Assembly (NCBI RefSeq): GCF_003438995.1
Contig: NZ_QSUN01000021.1
Location: 1-64,000, forward strand
Source of the DNA: Bacteroides sp. OM05-12
Lineage (GTDB): Bacteria; Bacteroidota; Bacteroidia; Bacteroidales; Bacteroidaceae
DNA length: 64,000 nucleotides
Direction of reading: 5' to 3'
Positions 19,769-28,293 of this stretch are shown here, in pieces. Each line of letters begins with the position of its first letter. The first letter of the stretch is position 1. The notes under the pieces were generated by a model, which saw only the letters and a program-made list of their open reading frames with translations, did no database searches and was not told the origin of the DNA. The position numbers and the translations under genes are program-made.

Positions 19769-19983
19769 GTGACAAACAATTTTTGATAGAGAGTATAACG
19801 AAAGATATCGTGTCATATCTGATAGAGGATTATGGTATGGACTTGCAGACTGCTTTGCGCCGTTTTTATAATTCGGATACCTATGCTAAATTGTTGGATG
19901 AACGTAGCGGGCTATACACGCAAAGTTCTGCATACATATATGACTTTTTAAAACATGAGTTAAGGACCGGGAAAATGGGATAG
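19765..19983 (+). CDS. DUF3791 small protein (second of pair)
   Basis: 72 residues (KQFLIESITKDIVSYLIEDY..., ALRRFYNSDTYAKLLD...). It belongs to the same broad DUF3791 type as the gene at 19068 but is clearly diverged from it. It starts at 19765 inside the stop of the DUF3990 gene (ATGA). A terminator follows after about 20 bp, closing the module. Confidence 0.8.
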   Translation: MSDKQFLIESITKDIVSYLIEDYGMDLQTALRRFYNSDTYAKLLDERSGLYTQSSAYIYDFLKHELRTGKMG

Positions 19984-20002
19984 CCTTGTGCTTGTCAAAC
20001 TA

Positions 20003-20036
20003 AATCGGCTGTCTCGCTTAGGCGGGGCAGCCGATT
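20003..20036. terminator. Bidirectional terminator after the DUF3990 module
   Basis: AATCGGCTG...CGC pairs with GCG...CAGCCGATT around TTAG, followed by ATTTGTT. It separates the module from the convergent epimerase gene. Confidence 0.8.
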
Positions 20037-20103
20037 ATTTGTTCTATACCTTTCAGTACCTATTATTTCTTCAGTATCCAATACCGGCTTATCCATGCTT
20101 ATT

Positions 20104-21198
20104 TTAAGAAACCGGATTCTCAAGCAACAGGTGGACGATTCTCTCTGCTGTACGCCCATCCCATCTTTCGGGTAATGAACCGCTTTTCCATTCTCCGTTT
20201 TGAAGACGTTTCATTGCTTTTTCCAACTGTTCCGGGTCTTCTCCGATCAGTTCATTAGTTCCTATGCTGACGGTTTCCGGATGTTCTGCGTAATTGTTCA
20301 GCGTGATGCAGGGAATGCCTAAGAAAGTAGCTTCTTCCGCCACATTGCCGGAATCTGTAACGATTGCCTTTGCATTTGCCTCCAGATAACCGAATGCAAG
20401 ATAGCTTTGCGGTTGTAGGATATGCAGGTTGGGGGCTGTGATGTCAAGTTCTGCAATACGGTTGCGCACGTATGTATGCAGTGGGGCAATGATAGGAGTG
20501 CCGTTGGCTTCGGCTATCAGGGTGCGCAGCAAATTGGCGAAGTTCTCTGTATTGTCAATCAGCGCATGACGATTAACGGTCAATAAAATATATCCTTGTT
20601 CTTTCAGGTTCAGGATATTGAAACACGCCGGACGAAGAAGACGGTTACGGTTGTACCGCAGACTGTCTATCAGGATATTGCCTACTAAATATACATTCTC
20701 GCTACCTGTTCCTGTTTGGTTCAGATTACGGTTGGCAACCATCCCTGCGGTAAAAAGATAATCAGACAGGCCGTCTGTAATCATCCGGTTCACTTCTTTA
20801 GGCATATTCATATCGAATGAACGTGTTCCGGCAACAAGGTGAGCTACCTTTATACCGCGTTTCTTGGCAACAATGGCACATGCCATGGTAGAGGTAAGAT
20901 CATCTACCACCATGACCACATTGGCGGGATGCTCTTCCAGCTCTTTAGTAAAAGAAAACATAATACCTCCGGCGCGCTCTGACAAGTTTTCATAGCCTAC
21001 ACCAAGATAGACATCCGGTTCATGCATATCCAGATCTGCAAATAATGAAGCATCCAGACTTGTATCGTCACTGGGACCTGTATAGACGATTCTGCATGAA
21101 ATATCTTTGCCTTCTTCGCGGGCATGGTTAATGGCTCTTGCAAGGGGGGCAATCTTAATAAAGTTGGGACGTGCGCCGGCTACTATGCATATTTTCAT
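20104..21198 (-). CDS. wecB: UDP-N-acetylglucosamine 2-epimerase (non-hydrolysing)
   Basis: 364 residues. It starts with MKICIVAGARPNFIKIAPL, the WecB/MnaA signature. The GT-B active-site features are present: LTVNRHALIDN near 188, IVTDSGNVAEEA near 285, and E/E residues that hold the UDP. It makes UDP-ManNAc for surface polysaccharide. It stands alone rather than in a glycan locus, so it may serve more than one pathway. A minus-strand -7 box TACTTTTG lies at 21222-21229. Confidence 0.93.
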   Translation of the reverse strand: MKICIVAGARPNFIKIAPLARAINHAREEGKDISCRIVYTGPSDDTSLDASLFADLDMHEPDVYLGVGYENLSERAGGIMFSFTKELEEHPANVVMVVDDLTSTMACAIVAKKRGIKVAHLVAGTRSFDMNMPKEVNRMITDGLSDYLFTAGMVANRNLNQTGTGSENVYLVGNILIDSLRYNRNRLLRPACFNILNLKEQGYILLTVNRHALIDNTENFANLLRTLIAEANGTPIIAPLHTYVRNRIAELDITAPNLHILQPQSYLAFGYLEANAKAIVTDSGNVAEEATFLGIPCITLNNYAEHPETVSIGTNELIGEDPEQLEKAMKRLQNGEWKSGSLPERWDGRTAERIVHLLLENPVS

Positions 21199-21252
21199 AT
21201 CTTCTCTGATTTAGTGTTGCACAAAAGTACATTATCTTTCGGAATTATGCCT

Positions 21253-21260
21253 TATCTTTG
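21253..21260 (+). promoter_or_regulatory. -7 box of the TRIC-channel gene (divergent region)
   Basis: TATCTTTG at 21253-21260, 22 bp before the ATG at 21282. The divergent epimerase has TACTTTTG on the minus strand at 21222-21229. Neither shows a clear -33 box. Confidence 0.45.
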
Positions 21261-21281
21261 TAGCAGAAAATAATAAGAACT

Positions 21282-21917
21282 ATGCCTGCATTCGTACAGA
21301 TATTAGAGTTTATAGGAACTTTTGCTTTTGCTATCAGTGGTATCCGATTGGCATCGGCAAAAAGGTTTGATTGGTTTGGAGCATACGTCGTAGGAGTGGC
21401 TACGGCTATCGGTGGCGGTACAATCCGTGATCTTCTTCTGGATGTAACTCCCTTCTGGATGACAAATCCCATTTACCTGATTTGCTCGGCTTTAGCCTTG
21501 TTTTGGGTTATTTTGTTCGGGAAGAATCTGATTCATCTTCATAACACCTTTTTCATATTCGACTCTATCGGTCTGGCATTGTTTACAGTCGTCGGCGTTG
21601 AAAAGACACTTGCTTTGGACTATCCGGTTTGGGTAGCTGTCATCATGGGTACTATAACCGGTGCGGCAGGAGGAGTGATACGTGATATCTTTATCAATGA
21701 GATACCGTTGATCTTCAGAAAAGAGATTTATGCCATTGCCTGTGTTGTAGGCGGTATGGTTTACGGTCTTTGCCATTGGGTAGGTATGGATACTATATTG
21801 ACACAGATTATCAGTGGAGCCGGTGTGTTTATGGCACGTACTTTGGCGGTGAAATATAAGATTTGCCTGCCCATCCTGAAAGGTGAGAGTGCGGAGGAGC
21901 AAACCCCTGAAAAATAG
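21282..21917 (+). CDS. TRIC-family cation channel (UPF0126/YicG-like)
   Basis: 211 residues with about seven hydrophobic helices and two repeats of the UPF0126 motif: GGGTIRDLLL near 46-55 and GGVIRDIFINEIP near 129-141. Prokaryotic TRIC homologues are trimeric cation channels. The duplicated Gly-Gly-x-x-R-D motif is the main evidence. It is divergent from wecB and convergent with the M48 protease gene. Confidence 0.9.
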   Translation: MPAFVQILEFIGTFAFAISGIRLASAKRFDWFGAYVVGVATAIGGGTIRDLLLDVTPFWMTNPIYLICSALALFWVILFGKNLIHLHNTFFIFDSIGLALFTVVGVEKTLALDYPVWVAVIMGTITGAAGGVIRDIFINEIPLIFRKEIYAIACVVGGMVYGLCHWVGMDTILTQIISGAGVFMARTLAVKYKICLPILKGESAEEQTPEK

Positions 21918-21961
21918 ACAAAGAATACTTGCATCCCGATAATATTTGAGACGCGAGTATT

Positions 21962-22936
21962 TTAAAATTGTTCCAATACCTGAATCCTTTTCTCAATAGG
22001 GGGGTGGGTGGCAAATAAACCGCTAAGTCCGCTAAGCGCACTACTAGCTTGCTTGCCGGGATGCTGAATGAACAGTTGTGCCACATCTTCCCGCTTCACA
22101 GCTTCGATATCCGGATCGGCAGATATTTTCCGGAGTGCATTTGCCAATGCCAAAGGATTCTTTGTCATCTCGGCAGATCCTGCATCGGCAAGATATTCTC
22201 TTTTTCTGGAAATAGCGAAACGCATGAGGGTAGCGAAGAAATAGCCGATAGCGGCAACCAACATAGCAAGTAGAATGATAACAACGGCTCCTCCGTTCTT
22301 GTCATTTTTATTACTTCTGGTAAAAGAGGAGTAATATGCGGAACGTAATGCTATTTGTGCAATCATAGAGAAGATACCGACGAAAACAATGGAAATGATG
22401 AGCAGACGTACGTCATGGTTGCGGATATGTGAAAGTTCATGAGCGATAACTGCCTCTAATTCCGCATCTTCCAGTTTGTCTATGATACCTTTTGATAAAG
22501 TTACCGTGTAGGTACTTTCATTGATTCCGCTTGCATATGCGTTTAATGAATCATCGTAAATAATGTTGATTTTAGGCATTTTCATCCCCTGACTCATGCA
22601 AAGATTCTCAACCAGATTATACACACGGGGATTGTTTTTACGTTCAAGAGGTTTAGCTCCTGTTGCCGAATTTATAATGCCGGTATTGGCAAAATAGGCG
22701 ATAAGGAACCAAATAAGCACTCCGCCGATAACGTAAGGTAATATATGCACGAACATTGCCGTAGTATATGTCAGTAGTTGGGAAGTGGTGACTTCGTCAT
22801 CCTGAACTGCCAATAAATGCAGCAGGTAACAGAATAAATAAGTCAGGCCTACCACGAGGCAAGGAAATAAAATTAATAAAAGCAGTGAACGGAAATTGTT
22901 CCTGCTTTTCTGGGTTTGAATACCTATATATTGCAT
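21962..22936 (-). CDS. M48-family (HtpX-like) membrane metalloprotease
   Basis: 324 residues. Two N-terminal membrane helices (about 16-42 and 68-90), zinc motif H166-E-L-S-H170, two further helices (about 178-200 and 218-245), and the third zinc ligand Glu in YLADAGSAEM near 260. HtpX-type proteases degrade misfolded membrane proteins. It follows the LemA gene by 19 bp on the same strand, a pairing seen in many bacteria. Confidence 0.92.
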   Translation of the reverse strand: MQYIGIQTQKSRNNFRSLLLLILFPCLVVGLTYLFCYLLHLLAVQDDEVTTSQLLTYTTAMFVHILPYVIGGVLIWFLIAYFANTGIINSATGAKPLERKNNPRVYNLVENLCMSQGMKMPKINIIYDDSLNAYASGINESTYTVTLSKGIIDKLEDAELEAVIAHELSHIRNHDVRLLIISIVFVGIFSMIAQIALRSAYYSSFTRSNKNDKNGGAVVIILLAMLVAAIGYFFATLMRFAISRKREYLADAGSAEMTKNPLALANALRKISADPDIEAVKREDVAQLFIQHPGKQASSALSGLSGLFATHPPIEKRIQVLEQF

Positions 22937-22955
22937 TTTTTACGATAGATCACAG

Positions 22956-23513
22956 TTAAAACTTGATTTTGGGCGCTTCTTCAAGGTTAGCTCTTTCCGT
23001 ACCTAAGTCGAACATCATTTCTTTGTGGAAACCAAACATTCCAGCGATAAGATTGGACGGGAAAGTCTGTACAGCGTTATTGAGTTCTCTGGTAGCAGAG
23101 TTAAAGTAACGGCGAACGGCTGCCAACTTATTTTCTATATCGGATATTTCTCCTTGTAACTGCAAGAAGTTTTGATTGGCTTTTAAATCGGGATATGCTT
23201 CAAGGGTGATTTTTAATCCTGCCAATGCAGAACTGAGAGCATTTTCCGCAACAATTTTATCATCAATGCTTTTGGCGTTGATGGCTCCGTTTCGTGCGCT
23301 GACCACACGGTCTAAAGTCTCTTTTTCATGAGCCGCATAACCTTTTACTGTTTCAACAAGCTGTGGCACAAGGTCGTGGCGTTGTTTTAGTTGAACATCA
23401 ATATCGGCGAAAGCATTTTCACGATTGTTTCGTAGTTTAACCAAGGTATTGTACATAGAAACTATAATGATAGCTAAAAGGGCAATTATGCCAACAACGA
23501 TCCATACTGTCAT
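22956..23513 (-). CDS. lemA: LemA family protein
   Basis: 185 residues: one N-terminal membrane helix (about 3-20) and the LemA pattern YNTLVKLRNNRENAFADIDV and LKQRHDLVPQLVETVKGYA (27-64). Long coiled helices follow. The family has unknown function and is often coupled to M48 proteases, as here. It is the first gene of the two-gene operon. Confidence 0.93.
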   Translation of the reverse strand: MTVWIVVGIIALLAIIIVSMYNTLVKLRNNRENAFADIDVQLKQRHDLVPQLVETVKGYAAHEKETLDRVVSARNGAINAKSIDDKIVAENALSSALAGLKITLEAYPDLKANQNFLQLQGEISDIENKLAAVRRYFNSATRELNNAVQTFPSNLIAGMFGFHKEMMFDLGTERANLEEAPKIKF

Positions 23514-23699
23514 AACTTAATTTTGTTTTTGGTTAATAATAGATGAGTCAAAAGTAGTATAATAATATGGAAAGTGGGCTTTATCCATTAATAAAAAATA
23601 TTAATACTCTGACTATTCATGTTTAAATTCTATTCGGTGATATTCTAATAGTTGCCGGGTATGGCATTTTCGATATTTTTTTATGATAACTTAGAGTGT

Positions 23700-23768
23700 A
23701 AGCATACGGTCGATCGTTTACAAACGATAGGAGTTTATGAACAAAGGACCGTATCTTTGTCTACAAAC
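23700..23768. repeat. Dispersed repeat with ATACGGTC arms, copy 1
   Basis: ATACGGTC (23704-23711) and GACCGTAT (23747-23754) form perfect arms, and CGTTTACAAACG inside is a further dyad. The reverse complement of this stretch aligns closely with 34830-34892 (shared AAACTCCTATCGTTTG and GACCGTATGC). It is therefore a repeat family present twice in inverted orientation. Confidence 0.75.
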
Positions 23769-23787
23769 GACCTGATGTTTTATAAAT

Positions 23788-23895
23788 TGCACAAGGGAGC
23801 GTTGCTTAACACTCAAGGGGGTGATGACTAACGCCCAAGGGAGTGATAGCTTACATCTACGGGGGCGTAGGCCAACACTCCCTTAGGCGTTTTAG
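23788..23895. repeat. Degenerate ~22-26 nt tandem repeats with an inverted last unit
   Basis: Four units share a CAAGGGnGTgAT-like core (23792, 23813, 23835 and a diverged one near 23857). A fifth unit (CACTCCCTTAGGCGTT, 23876-23891) is inverted and can pair with AACGCCCAAGGGAGTG near 23830. The result is a stem of about 16 bp with one mismatch. No ORF covers it. Confidence 0.7.
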
Positions 23896-23942
23896 CTTGC
23901 TTATTTTGCTGATTCAGCTGTTTTAACTTTTACTTATACTTG

Positions 23943-24034
23943 CCTTCACCTTATCACTATTTACTCTTATGTCATTGATTACTATTTAACTAGAGTGAAG
24001 GCACTACTTTTTTGAACTGCACCCCAAAAGTTGG
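23943..24034. repeat. Inverted copy of the CCTTCACT element plus IS-like end
   Basis: 23943-24001 is bounded by CCTTCAC and AGTGAAGG and is related, in inverse orientation, to 123-181. 24013-24034 is the exact reverse complement of 32-53. Beyond 24034 the match to an IS end stops, so only the terminus is left here. The two flank a 24-kb chromosomal block in inverted orientation. Confidence 0.6.
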
Positions 24035-24129
24035 GCGATAATTTTGTCAAAAATAGAATCTGTGTGGTGAAAATAGTTTAGATAAAGTTCATTTCTATAA
24101 CTTTAGTGTGACTTGCATTAGTGGTTTCT

Positions 24130-24157
24130 ACACCTAAAAACTGTTTTTTTAGGGTGT
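24130..24157. terminator. Hairpin with T-run in the gap before the sigma factor
   Basis: ACACCTAAAAA pairs with TTTTTTTAGGGTGT (one bulge). It could be a terminator or an attenuator-like element; it lies about 160 bp before the sigma gene. The rest of 24035-24280 shows no other feature. Confidence 0.4.
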
Positions 24158-24280
24158 AAAAATGTTCAAAAAGTGAGAATTGTCAATTATCCCCCCTTTT
24201 ATTGACGAAAATAAGGTTATCGTAATGTATAACTATTCGTAACATTGCATCGAGAGAATTAAAAAATATTATTGATTAAA

Positions 24281-24287
24281 AGGAGGG
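24281..24287 (+). promoter_or_regulatory. Shine-Dalgarno that fixes the sigma factor start
   Basis: GGAGGGA lies 6-12 bp before ATG 24293. This rules against the upstream in-frame TTG at 24272 as the start. Strong SD sequences are uncommon in this organism. Confidence 0.7.
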
Positions 24288-24292
24288 ACGGT

Positions 24293-24799
24293 ATGAAAAG
24301 TGTTAGTTTTAGAAAAGACTTGTTAAGTATACAAGAAGAGCTACTGAGATTTGCCTATAAATTGACAGCAGACAGAGAAGAAGCAAATGACCTGTTACAG
24401 GAAACTTCATTGAAGGCGTTGGATAATGAAGACAAATATATACCAGACACAAACTTTAAAGGTTGGATGTATACCATTATGCGTAATATATTCATCAATA
24501 ATTATAGAAAAGTAGTACGCGACCAGACATTTGTAGACCAAACAGATAATCTATATCATTTGAGCCTTCCGCAAGACTCGGGTTTTGACAGTACGGAAGG
24601 TGCGTATGATATCAAAGAAATTCACCGGATAATGAATGCACTTCCAAAAGGATATAAAATCCCGTTTGCCATGCATGTTTCCGGATTTAAATACCGTGAG
24701 ATTGCCGATAAGCTGAATTTACCTTTGGGTACGGTTAAAAGTCGTATCTTCTTTACCCGTCAACGCTTACAAGAACAACTAAGAGATTTTGTAGAATAG
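24293..24799 (+). CDS. ECF-type RNA polymerase sigma factor
   Basis: 168 residues from the ATG at 24293. Sigma region 2 (LLRFAYKLTADREEANDLLQETSLKALDN, about 15-45, and FKGWMYTIMRNIFINNYRK, about 54-72) and region 4 (NALPKGYKIPFAMHVSGFKYREIADKLNLPLGTVKSRI, about 115-155) are intact. No anti-sigma gene is adjacent on either side, unlike most SusC/D-linked ECF pairs in Bacteroides, so it may be a general stress-type ECF. A terminator follows. Confidence 0.92.
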   Translation: MKSVSFRKDLLSIQEELLRFAYKLTADREEANDLLQETSLKALDNEDKYIPDTNFKGWMYTIMRNIFINNYRKVVRDQTFVDQTDNLYHLSLPQDSGFDSTEGAYDIKEIHRIMNALPKGYKIPFAMHVSGFKYREIADKLNLPLGTVKSRIFFTRQRLQEQLRDFVE

Positions 24800-24834
24800 T
24801 TTCATATAATAATAGTAGTATTTTGTTGTGATAA

Positions 24835-24872
24835 GGAGTAAGTCGAAGTGATTTCGATTTGCTCTTTTTTTA
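24835..24872 (+). terminator. Terminator after the ECF sigma gene
   Basis: GAGTAAGTCGAA pairs with TTCGATTTGCTC (two wobble or mismatch positions) and is followed by TTTTTTT. The rest of the 300-bp gap to 25100 holds one -7 box. Confidence 0.78.
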
Positions 24873-25037
24873 TTGTAATAAGGGGAAGATGCCAACCATA
24901 TTTCTTCAAGTTACAAAGTTATAAATATTAATCAAAAATCCTAGTGCAAAAGATTCTTTTTTGACAATATGATATAAAACATTAATATTACGGTGAAAAA
25001 TATAGCATTTTTAGATGAATTGTTGTTTGTGTTTTGC

Positions 25038-25045
25038 TATATTTG
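25038..25045 (+). promoter_or_regulatory. -7 box upstream of the carboxyltransferase-like gene
   Basis: TATATTTG at 25038-25045, 55 bp before the ATG at 25100. The -33 box is unclear. Confidence 0.45.
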
Positions 25046-25099
25046 TAGAAGAATGTTTTTAACCTTGTTCTTTGTTACCTTTTAGACCTTTATACGATT

Positions 25100-26875
25100 A
25101 TGAAAAAGGAAATCAAATTCAGTCTTGTTTACCGAGACATGTGGCAATCTTCAGGAAAGTACCAGCCTAGAGCTGACCAATTGGCACGTATAGCACCTGT
25201 AATTATTGAAATGGGATGTTTTGCCCGGGTGGAAACAAACGGTGGAGCATTTGAGCAAGTGAATCTGCTTTATGGAGAAAACCCCAATAAAGCCGTGCGT
25301 ACTTTTACCAAACCGTTTAATGAAGCGGGGATACAGACGCATATGCTTGATCGTGGTTTGAATGCACTTCGTATGTATCCTGTTCCCGCAGATGTGCGTA
25401 AACTTATGTATAAGGTTAAAAAAGCACAGGGAGTGGATATTACACGTATATTTTGTGGATTAAATGAAGTAAGAAACATCATACCTTCCATAAAATATGC
25501 ATTGGAAGCCGGAATGATTCCGCAGGCTACTCTGTGTATTACGTTCTCACCGGTGCACACAGTAGAATATTATTCAGCGGTTGCCGATAAGTTGATTGAG
25601 GCGGGAGCACCGGAAATCTGCTTAAAGGATATGGCAGGAATCGGTCGTCCGGCAATGTTGGGTAGGCTAACAAAGTCTATCAAAGAGAAACATCCGGAGG
25701 TAATCATCCAGTATCACGGACACTCCGGTCCCGGATTGTCGATGGCTTCTATTCTTGAAGTTTGTGAGAACGGTGCGGATATTATAGATGTGGCAATGGA
25801 GCCTATGTCATGGGGAAAAGTCCATCCGGACGTGATCTCCGTTCAAGCGATGTTGAAAGATGCAGGTTTCCAAGTGCCGGAGATTAATATGAAAGCATAT
25901 ATGAAAGCCCGTAGCTTGACTCAAGAATTTATAGATGACTTCTTAGGTTACTTTATGGACCCGACTAATAAACATATGTCTTCCTTATTACTTGGATGCG
26001 GACTTCCGGGAGGTATGATGGGGTCGATGATGGCAGACTTGAAAGGCGTTCATTCCGGTATAAATTTGATATTGAAAGGTCAAAACAAACCGCCTATGAG
26101 TCTTGATGACTTATTGGTGATGTTGTTTGATGAAGTTGCCTATGTATGGCCGAAGTTGGGTTATCCTCCATTAGTTACTCCTTTCAGCCAATACGTGAAG
26201 AATGTATCGTTGATGAATGTGATGCAATTAATAAAAGGAGAAGAACGTTGGACAATGATTGATAATCATACTTGGGATATGATTTTGGGAAAGAGCGGAC
26301 GTTTACCGGGAGAACTTGCTCCTGAGATTGTAGAGCTGGCAAAATCTAAAGGATATGAATTTACGGATACAGACCCGCAATTGAATTATCCGGATGAACT
26401 TGATACTTACAAGAAGGAAATGGATGAAAACGGTTGGGAATATGGCCCGGACAATGAAGAATTGTTTGAATTGGCTATGCATGACCGTCAATACCGCGAC
26501 TATAAATCTGGTGTAGCTAAAAAACGTTTTGAGGATGATTTGCAACATGCCAAAGATGCGGCAATGGCGAAGAATGGATTCTCTGAAGAAGAAATAAAGA
26601 AAGTTAAGCGTGCTAAGGCCGATCCTATTGTTGCTCCTTCCAAAGGTCAGGTACTTTGGGAAGTTGCAGTTGAAGGTCCTTCTACAGAACCGTTCATCGG
26701 ACGTAAATACCAGCATGACGAAGTGTTCTGTTATCTTTCTACTCCATGGGGTGAATATGAGAAAGTGATAACAGGATTCACCGGACGTATCGTTGAAGTT
26801 TGTGCCAAACAGGGCGCTATCCTTAATAAGGGCGATGTGATTGCATATATTGAGCGGAGCGAAATATTTGCTTAA
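25100..26875 (+). CDS. Oxaloacetate decarboxylase alpha/pyruvate carboxylase B-like protein without biotinylation motif
   Basis: 591 residues. The N-terminal carboxyltransferase TIM barrel keeps the metal site: D13 in VYRDMW, the probable carbamylated K176 in CLKDMAG, and H206/H208 in QYHGHSG. The conserved-domain tail (PYC_OADA, about 290-480) follows. The C-terminal segment (about 515-590) looks like a biotinyl/lipoyl barrel, but where the family has A-M-K-M the sequence reads STPWGEYEKVITG, so no biotinyl lysine can be identified. The gene stands alone, without beta or gamma OAD subunits. It may bind pyruvate or oxaloacetate without carrying biotin itself. Confidence 0.82.
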   Translation: MKKEIKFSLVYRDMWQSSGKYQPRADQLARIAPVIIEMGCFARVETNGGAFEQVNLLYGENPNKAVRTFTKPFNEAGIQTHMLDRGLNALRMYPVPADVRKLMYKVKKAQGVDITRIFCGLNEVRNIIPSIKYALEAGMIPQATLCITFSPVHTVEYYSAVADKLIEAGAPEICLKDMAGIGRPAMLGRLTKSIKEKHPEVIIQYHGHSGPGLSMASILEVCENGADIIDVAMEPMSWGKVHPDVISVQAMLKDAGFQVPEINMKAYMKARSLTQEFIDDFLGYFMDPTNKHMSSLLLGCGLPGGMMGSMMADLKGVHSGINLILKGQNKPPMSLDDLLVMLFDEVAYVWPKLGYPPLVTPFSQYVKNVSLMNVMQLIKGEERWTMIDNHTWDMILGKSGRLPGELAPEIVELAKSKGYEFTDTDPQLNYPDELDTYKKEMDENGWEYGPDNEELFELAMHDRQYRDYKSGVAKKRFEDDLQHAKDAAMAKNGFSEEEIKKVKRAKADPIVAPSKGQVLWEVAVEGPSTEPFIGRKYQHDEVFCYLSTPWGEYEKVITGFTGRIVEVCAKQGAILNKGDVIAYIERSEIFA

Positions 26876-26882
26876 AATATAG

Positions 26883-26920
26883 AAGGGGAGGATTTCATTG
26901 GTAATTGGAATCTTCCCTTT
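26883..26920. terminator. Bidirectional terminator between convergent genes
   Basis: AAGGGGAGGATT pairs with AATCTTCCCTTT with one mismatch, flanked by A/T tracts. It serves the carboxyltransferase-like gene and the convergent DUF5103 gene. Confidence 0.78.
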
Positions 26921-26930
26921 ATTATATTAT

Positions 26931-28175
26931 TTATTGTTGAAATTTGACCGTTTGCATTCCTACAAGCTTATCGTATCTCCCACCGAAGGGGCGATGATAT
27001 ACTAATATCATATATTCGTTTTCCGTCTCATAAAAGTTTCCTGCAGCCGGTCCTGTCTCGCCTTTTGTGCTTCCGTCCGGAACAAATAAATACATATAAT
27101 TATATGCTCCCTGTTTTAGCAATTGTACACTTTCGTAAGCATGTGCTTCAGGATTGTAAGTCAGCTTGTAGGAAGGAATAAATCTGTCATTGGTAAATTC
27201 TCCTTGTAGATAGAAATTACCTCCCGTCAGAGGTTCTTCCCAATCCAATGTAAAATGCACAAATAGGTAATCAGCTTCGGTTTCATTGTCTTCGGCAAGG
27301 TTATAACGGATATAAAATCTTCCATTCTGATCTACATCAAAACTGTAATTTCTTCTAGCTTCATCAGGAAACAGAACAGCATGGTAGTAAGGATCAAAGA
27401 AACGAATATAGTCTACACCTTGTGTGGCATAGTGCACGTTTGTTATTTCAAAACGGCGGTATTCATTGCCTGCATCAAATATAAGGTTTTGGTTGTGGAC
27501 ATACTGTAATAATCCGGGAGATTGGTAGGTCGGAGTAATATTCGTTACCATATTGTCCCATCGCTGATTTTGGAATACTTGTACTTTTAATTCGTTGAAA
27601 GGATTACTGATACTGTATCCGCTATAGTTTATGTTGAAACTTACCTGTTGATGCGATGCATTTGTGTCAATATCTGTGTTACTGCTTACTGTTGCTGAGA
27701 CACCTACTTGTTTTTCGATAACAGAAAAACAGGCGTTAAGAATTGGCTTGTCATTTTCATTGTCGTCATAAACGGTCAATATATAATTGCCTGAAGCTGT
27801 AATCTGAACGTCGTCATTGGGCAGAAAAAGCTTGTAATGCGTATATTGCATGGTAGTATTGAATGAATTCTTATAGTCATCTATCGTATTGTTGTTAAAT
27901 CCGTTCAGGTATTCGATTTCCGAAAGACCTGAGGGACTCCAGTCTGCATTGCAATGTGTTATTTTATAAATATAGCGGTGATATTGATGGGTTAGCTCAT
28001 CAAAAGATATTTCGAGGTAATCTTCCGGATTTAAACTCACAATGGGAGGGGCCATCCAGTCTCCGTTGGCAATGACCTGTATTGTTTTTACGTCCGGTAC
28101 CAGAATCTCATTACGCTGGGCTTTTGCCATAAAAAGGGTAAAAGATAATAAGAATATCGTGATATAGGTTCTCAT
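26931..28175 (-). CDS. Type IX secretion plug-like protein (DUF5103)
   Basis: 414 residues with a signal peptide (ends near AKAQ, about 19). The DUF5103 pattern begins at about 20 (RNEILVPDVKTIQVIANGD) and includes YKITHCNADWSPSGLSEIEYLNGF near 66-90. In Flavobacterium this family seals the type IX translocon SprA from the periplasm side or is linked to it. In Bacteroides, where a full T9SS is usually absent, its job is open. Two proteins in this window (366-4127 and 7387-8091) carry sorting-domain-like tails. Confidence 0.85.
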   Translation of the reverse strand: MRTYITIFLLSFTLFMAKAQRNEILVPDVKTIQVIANGDWMAPPIVSLNPEDYLEISFDELTHQYHRYIYKITHCNADWSPSGLSEIEYLNGFNNNTIDDYKNSFNTTMQYTHYKLFLPNDDVQITASGNYILTVYDDNENDKPILNACFSVIEKQVGVSATVSSNTDIDTNASHQQVSFNINYSGYSISNPFNELKVQVFQNQRWDNMVTNITPTYQSPGLLQYVHNQNLIFDAGNEYRRFEITNVHYATQGVDYIRFFDPYYHAVLFPDEARRNYSFDVDQNGRFYIRYNLAEDNETEADYLFVHFTLDWEEPLTGGNFYLQGEFTNDRFIPSYKLTYNPEAHAYESVQLLKQGAYNYMYLFVPDGSTKGETGPAAGNFYETENEYMILVYHRPFGGRYDKLVGMQTVKFQQ

Positions 28176-28197
28176 AAGCTTTTTGTTTATTAAAACA

Positions 28198-28205
28198 CAA
28201 ATGTA
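28198..28205 (-). promoter_or_regulatory. Minus-strand -7 box of the DUF5103 gene
   Basis: CAAATGTA on plus reads TACATTTG on minus, 23 bp before the start codon at 28175. No -33 box seen. Confidence 0.4.
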
Positions 28206-28293
28206 GGCAAAAAGATTATGTATATTATGTGAAAAGCCTCAATTTATTCAATAAATATAGTATATTTACAGATAAAAGGATTAGGAATTGTAT

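Noticed and set aside
24272..24292. TTG start for the sigma factor
   Set aside because: A clear GGAGGGA ribosome site directs translation to ATG 24293.
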